Shown here in pieces: positions 7,270 to 10,970 of a DNA stretch of 10,970 nucleotides. A program made the translations under genes and the position numbers. The stretch covers positions 1 through 10,970 of the forward strand of contig DAOWNM010000061.1 of assembly GCA_030642565.1 (NCBI GenBank), read 5' to 3'. Within the stretch, counting starts at the first letter, position 1; every line of letters begins with the position of its first letter. The stretch is from Bacteroidota bacterium. GTDB lineage: Bacteria; Bacteroidota; Bacteroidia; Bacteroidales; GCA-2748055. The notes under the pieces were generated by a model that saw only the letters and a list, made by a program, of their open reading frames with translations, was not told the DNA's origin and searched no databases.

Positions 7270-8157
7270 CTAAATATCAGAGTCTTGAAGCGTTTCCCTG
7301 GCTACGGTGAACAGGTACTGACCATAGGAGCTGTTACGCATTGCTTCGGCAAGTGCGAGCAGTTGTGTTTTATTGATATACTCCATCAGGTATGCAATTT
7401 CCTCTATGCAGGAGATTTTCAGCCCCTGTCGTTGTTCGATGGTTTGCATATAATTGGCAGCTTGCAGCAGGCGCTCCTGTGTGCCTGTGTCCAGCCATGC
7501 CATGCCCCTTCCCATGACCCGTACCTGCAGCCGCTTCTCCTCCAGATAGAGCCTGTTCAGGTCGGTGATCTCCAATTCCCCCCTTTTGGAAGGCTTTAGT
7601 GATTTTGCCTTCTCGATCACATCATTACTGTAGAAATAGAGTCCGGTTACAGCATAATTTGATTTGGGATTTTCCGGTTTCTCTTCCAGGTTCAGTACCT
7701 GTCCGTTTTTGTCAAAATCAACCACACCATAACGATTCGGATCGGTAACATAGTAGCCAAAGACTACCGCGCCATCTTCAAGAGCTGCTGCCTGCCTTAA
7801 TGTATTACCGAAACCATGCCCATAGAAGATATTATCACCCAGGATCAGACAGACAGGCTCCTTGCCGATGAACTCTTCACCTATCAGGAAAGCCTGTGCC
7901 AGTCCGTCGGGCGAAGGCTGAATGGTATAACTCAGAGTGAGTCCGAGCTGACTGCCGTCATCTAACAAGGTTTGATAGAGATGAAGGTCCTCAGGGGTAG
8001 AGATAATAAGAATCTCCCTGATACCCGCCAGCATAAGCACAGAGAGTGGGTAGTAGATCATAGGTTTGTCATAGACCGGAATGATCTGTTTGGAGATGGA
8101 CCTTGTAATGGGGTGAAGGCGAGTACCAGCGCCTCCGGCCAGAATAATACCTTTCAT
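7270..8157 (-). CDS. rfbA: Glucose-1-phosphate thymidylyltransferase RfbA (RmlA)
   Basis: RfbA joins dTTP and glucose 1-phosphate to give dTDP-glucose and pyrophosphate, the committed first step towards dTDP-L-rhamnose. It is normally feedback-inhibited by the end product. The 295-residue protein has the nucleotidyltransferase signature LAGGAGTRLHP at 6-16 and the lysine of the KPMIYYPLS segment at 31. LGDNIFYGHG has the metal-binding D108, NRYGVV lies at 141-146, and EEKP at 158-161. GELEITDLN is at 193-201, and WLDTGT at 221-226 carries the second metal ligand D223. The length matches short RmlA enzymes rather than archaeal or GlmU-like forms. The start ATG is 1 bp after the UXS gene stop. 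The family assignment is firm. Confidence 0.96.
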   Translation of the reverse strand: MKGIILAGGAGTRLHPITRSISKQIIPVYDKPMIYYPLSVLMLAGIREILIISTPEDLHLYQTLLDDGSQLGLTLSYTIQPSPDGLAQAFLIGEEFIGKEPVCLILGDNIFYGHGFGNTLRQAAALEDGAVVFGYYVTDPNRYGVVDFDKNGQVLNLEEKPENPKSNYAVTGLYFYSNDVIEKAKSLKPSKRGELEITDLNRLYLEEKRLQVRVMGRGMAWLDTGTQERLLQAANYMQTIEQRQGLKISCIEEIAYLMEYINKTQLLALAEAMRNSSYGQYLFTVARETLQDSDI

Positions 8158-8158
8158 A

Positions 8159-9100
8159 TCAGCTGTTTAAGAGATGATTAAAGTAAGTAATGGTTTTTTC
8201 AAGTCCGGCTTCAAGTTCCACTACCGGGCTCCATCCGTCCAGGATCTTCTTCGCCAGGCTGATATCAGGCTGGCGCTGAACCGGGTCATCCTGTGGCAGG
8301 GGCAGGAAGCTGATCTTCGACCTGGAACCGGTCATTGAGATAATCTTTTCGGCCAGTTCAAGGATGGTAAACTCTTCAGGATTTCCAATATTGACCGGAC
8401 CTGTAATATTATCGCCCGTTTGCATCATCCGGATCATTCCTTCAAGCAGATCGTCCACATACTGGAAACTTCTTGTCTGCGATCCATCCCCATATATGGT
8501 TATCTCCTGGTTCTGAAGTGCCTGGACAATAAAATTGGATACAACCCTGCCATCATTGGGGTGCATTTTGGGACCGTAAGTGTTGAAGATTCTGATGATC
8601 TTGATTCTCACCTGGTTTTGTTGATGATAATCGGTGAAGAGGGTCTCGGCACAGCGTTTTCCTTCATCATAGCAGGAGCGCACTCCGATAGGGTTTACAT
8701 TTCCCCAGTATGATTCGGGCTGGGGGTGGACAGTGGGGTCTCCATAGACCTCACTGGTGGAGGCCTGTAACACCTTTGACCTGATCCGTTTGGCCAGTCC
8801 AAGCATATTGATGGCTCCCATCACTGAAGTTTTAATAGTTTTAATGGGATTGTACTGATAATGAATGGGAGAGGCCGGACAGGCCAGGTTATAAATTTCA
8901 TCCACCTCCACAAAGTAGGGGGTTATCACATCGTGTCGGATCAGTTCAAAATAGGGATTTTCGAGCAGATGGGTGATGTTTTTTTTGGATCCGGTGAAAT
9001 AGTTATCCAGGCAGAGTACTTCATGGCCCTCCCGAAGCAACCGTTCGCACAGATGTGATCCAATAAAACCAGCCCCTCCGGTGACAAGAATTCGGTTCAT
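8159..9100 (-). CDS. UDP-glucuronate decarboxylase (UDP-xylose synthase, UXS), extended SDR
   Basis: This 313-residue extended short-chain dehydrogenase converts UDP-glucuronate to UDP-xylose using bound NAD+. It has the Rossmann motif GGAGFIGSH at 8-16. The family-defining NLACPASPIHYQYNPIKT is at 71-88, STSEVYGD at 114-121, the PESYWGNVNPIG stretch at 128-139, and the catalytic Y144-K148 pair in SCYDEGKR. RIFNTYGPxMHPNDGRVVSNF follows. The SxSE active-site block, instead of the TDE block of dTDP-glucose dehydratases, and the NLACPASP motif separate it from RfbB. An upstream in-frame GTG at 9109 overlaps the ugd stop as GTGA. The ATG at 9100 is preferred because the Rossmann strand begins there. 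It lies directly after its substrate-supplying gene ugd, which supports a coupled UDP-glucose to UDP-xylose route. Confidence 0.93.
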   Translation of the reverse strand: MNRILVTGGAGFIGSHLCERLLREGHEVLCLDNYFTGSKKNITHLLENPYFELIRHDVITPYFVEVDEIYNLACPASPIHYQYNPIKTIKTSVMGAINMLGLAKRIRSKVLQASTSEVYGDPTVHPQPESYWGNVNPIGVRSCYDEGKRCAETLFTDYHQQNQVRIKIIRIFNTYGPKMHPNDGRVVSNFIVQALQNQEITIYGDGSQTRSFQYVDDLLEGMIRMMQTGDNITGPVNIGNPEEFTILELAEKIISMTGSRSKISFLPLPQDDPVQRQPDISLAKKILDGWSPVVELEAGLEKTITYFNHLLNS

Positions 9101-9105
9101 TTTAA

Positions 9106-10434
9106 TCACGGTTTAACAGGTTGCTTTCCAATACTATAATAGGTAAAACCATGCTCCTGCAACTCCTCGGCATCATAGATATTGCGTCCGTCAAAAATCA
9201 CCTTCTCCCGCATCAGCTTTTCCAGCACATTGTAATTCAGCACACGAAATTCCGGCCATTCAGTTACCACAACAAGTCCGTCTGTATCGATCAGCGTCTC
9301 ATATTTATCACTGCAAAATTCAATTTTATCTCCCAGGAGCTTTTTGGCCTCTTCCATGGCGACGGGGTCATAGGCTCTGATTTTCACACCCTCCCTGGTA
9401 AGTTCTTCTATGATACGAATGGAGGGAGCTTCCCGCATATCATCGGTATGGGGCTTAAATGAGAGGCCCCAGAGACCAATCTTTTTGCCATTTAGTGAAT
9501 GACCGTAATGATCTTTTAATTTAGCTGGTATTACCGCTTTCTGGTTCTCATTAACCAGTTCCACCGCTTTCAGGATCTCCAGGGAACGGTTGTATTCATC
9601 TCCTGTGCGGATCAGTGCCTTTACATCTTTTGGAAAGCAACTTCCTCCATAACCTGCACCGGGGTATATGAACTTGTTTCCAATACGTGTATCACTTCCA
9701 ATTCCTTTTCTGACCATATTTACATCGGCTCCCACTACCTCACATAAATTGGCAATGTCGTTCATGAAACTGATTTTTGTGGCGAGCATGGAGTTGGCTG
9801 CATATTTGGTCATTTCGGCCGATGTGATATCCATAAAGATGATGGGGTGTCCATTGAGCAAAAATGGTTTATAAAGCCTGCGCATAATCTTTTCGGCGCG
9901 TTCAGAATCTGTTCCGATTACAATCCTGTCGGGTTTTAAGAAGTCATTAATGGCTGCGCCCTCTTTCAGAAACTCCGGATTGGATGCCACATCAAATTCT
10001 ATCTGACTATCTCTTTTTTTCAGGGCACCGGCAATCTTCTGCCTGACCTTTTCGGCAGTTTTGATGGGAACCGTGCTCTTGGTGGCAATGACCAGATAAT
10101 CCTGCATATGTTTTCCGATTTCATCTGCAACGGTCAATACATATTGCAGGTCGGCACTCCCATCTTCATCCGGAGGGGTTCCTACGGCGATGAATACAGC
10201 TTCACAATCCACCAGGCTCTCTTCCAGGCTGGTGCTAAAAAAAAGACGATCATTTTCCATATTATTCCTGACCATGTTTTCCAGTCCGGGCTCATAGATG
10301 GGGATAATCCCCTGTTTCAGATTTTCGATCTTCTTTTTATCAATGTCTACACAAGTTACAGTAATGCCTGTTTCGGCAAAACAGGTACCCGATACCAGGC
10401 CAACATACCCTGTTCCAACTACAGCTATCTTCAT
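9106..10434 (-). CDS. ugd: UDP-glucose 6-dehydrogenase
   Basis: This enzyme oxidises UDP-glucose twice with NAD+ to UDP-glucuronate. The 442-residue protein has the full three-part layout. The N-terminal Rossmann motif is GTGYVG at 7-12 with the D30/D32 acidic strand end. STVPI lies at 120-124, NPEFLKEG at 152-159, and AEMTKYAANSMLATKISF with K210 and N214 in the central helix. The catalytic GYGGSCFPKD has C266 and D270, and the C-terminal UDP-binding domain carries LWGLSFKPHTDDMREAPS at 321-338. It appears to be the first gene of the operon. The start ATG has only an AT-rich leader and no Shine-Dalgarno sequence. The next gene, UXS, starts 5 bp after its stop or overlaps it by 4 bp, matching consecutive reactions. 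GDP-mannose dehydrogenase is a related alternative but fits these motifs less well. Confidence 0.95.
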   Translation of the reverse strand: MKIAVVGTGYVGLVSGTCFAETGITVTCVDIDKKKIENLKQGIIPIYEPGLENMVRNNMENDRLFFSTSLEESLVDCEAVFIAVGTPPDEDGSADLQYVLTVADEIGKHMQDYLVIATKSTVPIKTAEKVRQKIAGALKKRDSQIEFDVASNPEFLKEGAAINDFLKPDRIVIGTDSERAEKIMRRLYKPFLLNGHPIIFMDITSAEMTKYAANSMLATKISFMNDIANLCEVVGADVNMVRKGIGSDTRIGNKFIYPGAGYGGSCFPKDVKALIRTGDEYNRSLEILKAVELVNENQKAVIPAKLKDHYGHSLNGKKIGLWGLSFKPHTDDMREAPSIRIIEELTREGVKIRAYDPVAMEEAKKLLGDKIEFCSDKYETLIDTDGLVVVTEWPEFRVLNYNVLEKLMREKVIFDGRNIYDAEELQEHGFTYYSIGKQPVKP

Positions 10435-10450
10435 ATTCAGAGGATTTAAT

Positions 10451-10468
10451 TAAAGATAGGTAAAGTTA
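10451..10468 (-). promoter_or_regulatory. Possible -7 boxes for the nucleotide-sugar operon
   Basis: Read on the minus strand, 10468-10461 is TAACTTTA and 10458-10451 is TATCTTTA. Each matches the Bacteroidota -7 consensus TAnnTTTG at all but the last base. The first would give a leader of about 20 nt before the ugd ATG at 10434, which is reasonable; the second is too close. No TTTG -33 box stands at the expected distance, so this is a weak candidate that rests mainly on position. Confidence 0.3.
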
Positions 10469-10594
10469 ATTTTTTTAATGCATACCTCAGCATGATGGTT
10501 TTCTACTTTTGAAATGCGATGGGGGGAGTTGTTGTTGCACTGTGACCTAAAAGATTGCAGTTGATGGTTTTTCAAGGGGTTTAGATCTCCTTTT

Positions 10595-10626
10595 TTTGGG
10601 CATTTACACTCAATTTATTAACTTTG
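10595..10626 (+). promoter_or_regulatory. Bacteroidota-type sigma promoter upstream of the repeat-protein gene
   Basis: TTTG at 10595-10598 and TAACTTTG at 10619-10626 match the Bacteroidota -33 (TTTG) and -7 (TAnnTTTG) consensus elements with a 20-bp spacer, within the usual range. Transcription would begin near 10632-10635. This leaves a leader of about 50 nt before the ATG at 10682 and about 15 nt before the mini-ORF ATG at 10648. Confidence 0.75.
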
Positions 10627-10647
10627 CGGCTTGTTAAAGCAATTATA

Positions 10648-10689
10648 ATGTCTAACTTATTAATTTTAAGAGAATTATCTAATGTCTAA
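10648..10689 (+). CDS. Possible 13-codon leader mini-ORF overlapping the next gene
   Basis: ATG at 10648 opens a 13-codon frame, MSNLLILRELSNV, that ends in TAA at 10687-10689. This is 8 bases inside the downstream gene and in a different frame. Its first ten-base context, AATGTCTAAC, is repeated exactly at 10681-10690 around the start of the main gene, a 34-bp direct repeat. It lies between the promoter and the main start, so it could act as a leader peptide or coupling ORF. It could equally be a non-coding accident of a short duplication. Coding is unproven. Confidence 0.2.
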   Translation: MSNLLILRELSNV

Positions 10690-10970
10690 CGAGAGTAAAA
10701 AGGTGGATCCCAACGAAGTTGAGGAGAGAGCCAACGAACCCAAAACAGCAACCGCAACCGAAGGAACCTCAACCGAAGGACCTGAGGCGGAAGCCGCAAC
10801 CGAAGGAACCGAAGCGGCAGCTGAGGAACAACCTGAGGAACAACCTGAGGAACAACCGGCAACCGCAACCGAAGGAACCTCAACCGAAGTACCTGAGGCG
10901 GAAGCCGCAACCGAAGTACCTGAGGCGGCAGCTGAGGAACAACCTGAGGAACAACCCGAAGAACAACCTG
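10682..10970 (+). CDS. N-terminal part of an acidic repeat-containing protein, cut by the window end
   Basis: From the ATG at 10682 the frame stays open to the window end, giving 96 codons. After a short charged start (MSNESKKVDPNEVEERANEPK) the protein is entirely low complexity: runs of TATEGTSTE, PEAEAATE and repeated EEQP. It is rich in Glu, Thr, Ala, Pro and Gln, strongly acidic, and certainly disordered. There is no signal peptide or membrane segment, so it is probably cytoplasmic. Such acidic extensions precede the folded domain in several Bacteroidota proteins, for example some DUF349 proteins, but the folded part lies outside the window and I cannot name it. It is divergent from ugd and has its own strong promoter match. 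The coding strand is almost free of T, unlike the neighbours. Confidence 0.7.
   Translation, partial: MSNESKKVDPNEVEERANEPKTATATEGTSTEGPEAEAATEGTEAAAEEQPEEQPEEQPATATEGTSTEVPEAEAATEVPEAAAEEQPEEQPEEQP
10751..10970 (+). repeat. 111-bp tandem repeat encoding 37-residue units
   Basis: The unit at 10751-10861 is repeated at 10862-10970, the second copy being cut by the window end. The period is 111 bp, exactly 37 codons, so gain or loss of units keeps the frame. The copies differ by a few changes: Gly to Val at GGA/GTA, and TEGTEAAA versus TEVPEAAA. Each unit ends in three EEQP tetrapeptides (12-bp sub-repeats), so there is repetition at two scales. The high similarity suggests recent duplication by slippage or unequal recombination. 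Confidence 0.85.

Noticed and set aside
8159..9100. Possibility that this gene is the missing rfbB
   Set aside because: The NLACPASPIHYQ, STSEVYGD and YWGNVNPIG motifs are those of UDP-glucuronate decarboxylases. The STDEVYG block and the longer length of RfbB are absent.
10435..10681. Small RNA or riboswitch in the divergent intergenic region
   Set aside because: Apart from the promoter boxes and the mini-ORF I see no stable hairpin, terminator or known riboswitch signature. A loose repeat of TGATGGTTTT near 10492 and 10563 is too short to build on.
10686..10910. Minus-strand open frame of Arg/Leu/Pro repeats opposite the acidic repeat protein
   Set aside because: The repeat makes all frames open by periodicity. 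The plus frame has the promoter and start, while the minus frame gives an implausible Arg/Leu-rich product.

Overview
The window looks like chromosomal DNA of a member of the Bacteroidota, probably a Bacteroidales or Marinilabiliales-type organism. This is inferred from the DUF3822 gene next to rsmD, a pseudopilin-like membrane protein ending in GNWE, scarce Shine-Dalgarno sequences, and a clear Bacteroidota-type promoter (TTTG, 20-bp spacer, TAACTTTG) at the right end. The species cannot be named from sequence alone.

Left block (149-2153, all minus strand): a compact cluster transcribed right to left. A membrane-anchored protein of unknown function is followed by a DUF3822 protein and by RsmD, the 16S rRNA guanine-N2 methyltransferase. 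Genes are 14 bp apart or overlap by 10 bp, so they are probably cotranscribed from an AT-rich divergent promoter region at 2154-2233. To their left (1-148) there is no gene, but there are two tandem copies of a short GTCAC...GTGA dyad at the window edge.

Middle (2234-3649, plus strand): a lone superfamily 1 DNA helicase of the short RecD-like type. It is divergent from the left block, and its 3' end overlaps the convergent yjbQ-like gene by 14 bp.

Right block (3636-10434, all minus strand): seven tightly packed genes forming a probable nucleotide-sugar operon, in transcription order: UDP-glucose 6-dehydrogenase, UDP-glucuronate decarboxylase (UDP-xylose synthase), RfbA, RfbC, RfbD, a phosphoglucomutase/phosphomannomutase, and a YjbQ/UPF0047 protein. 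The sugar genes form two branches from glucose-1-phosphate. One is UDP-glucose to UDP-glucuronate to UDP-xylose; the other is dTDP-glucose to dTDP-L-rhamnose. The mutase could supply glucose-1-phosphate to both. RfbB (dTDP-glucose 4,6-dehydratase) and a UTP-glucose-1-phosphate uridylyltransferase are needed but absent from the window. The products would feed capsule, O-antigen or exopolysaccharide synthesis.

Right edge (10682-10970, plus strand): divergent from the operon is the 5' end of a gene whose product begins with a low-complexity Glu/Pro/Ala/Thr/Gln region built from a 37-residue (111-bp) tandem repeat. A 13-codon mini-ORF overlaps its start and shares its first ten bases.

Most of the window is ordinary housekeeping and surface-sugar metabolism. 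No clearly new system was found. The most noteworthy items are the incomplete rhamnose set paired with UDP-xylose synthesis, the unknown conserved partners of RsmD, the repeat-encoded N-terminus with its mini-ORF, and the dyad repeats at the left edge.
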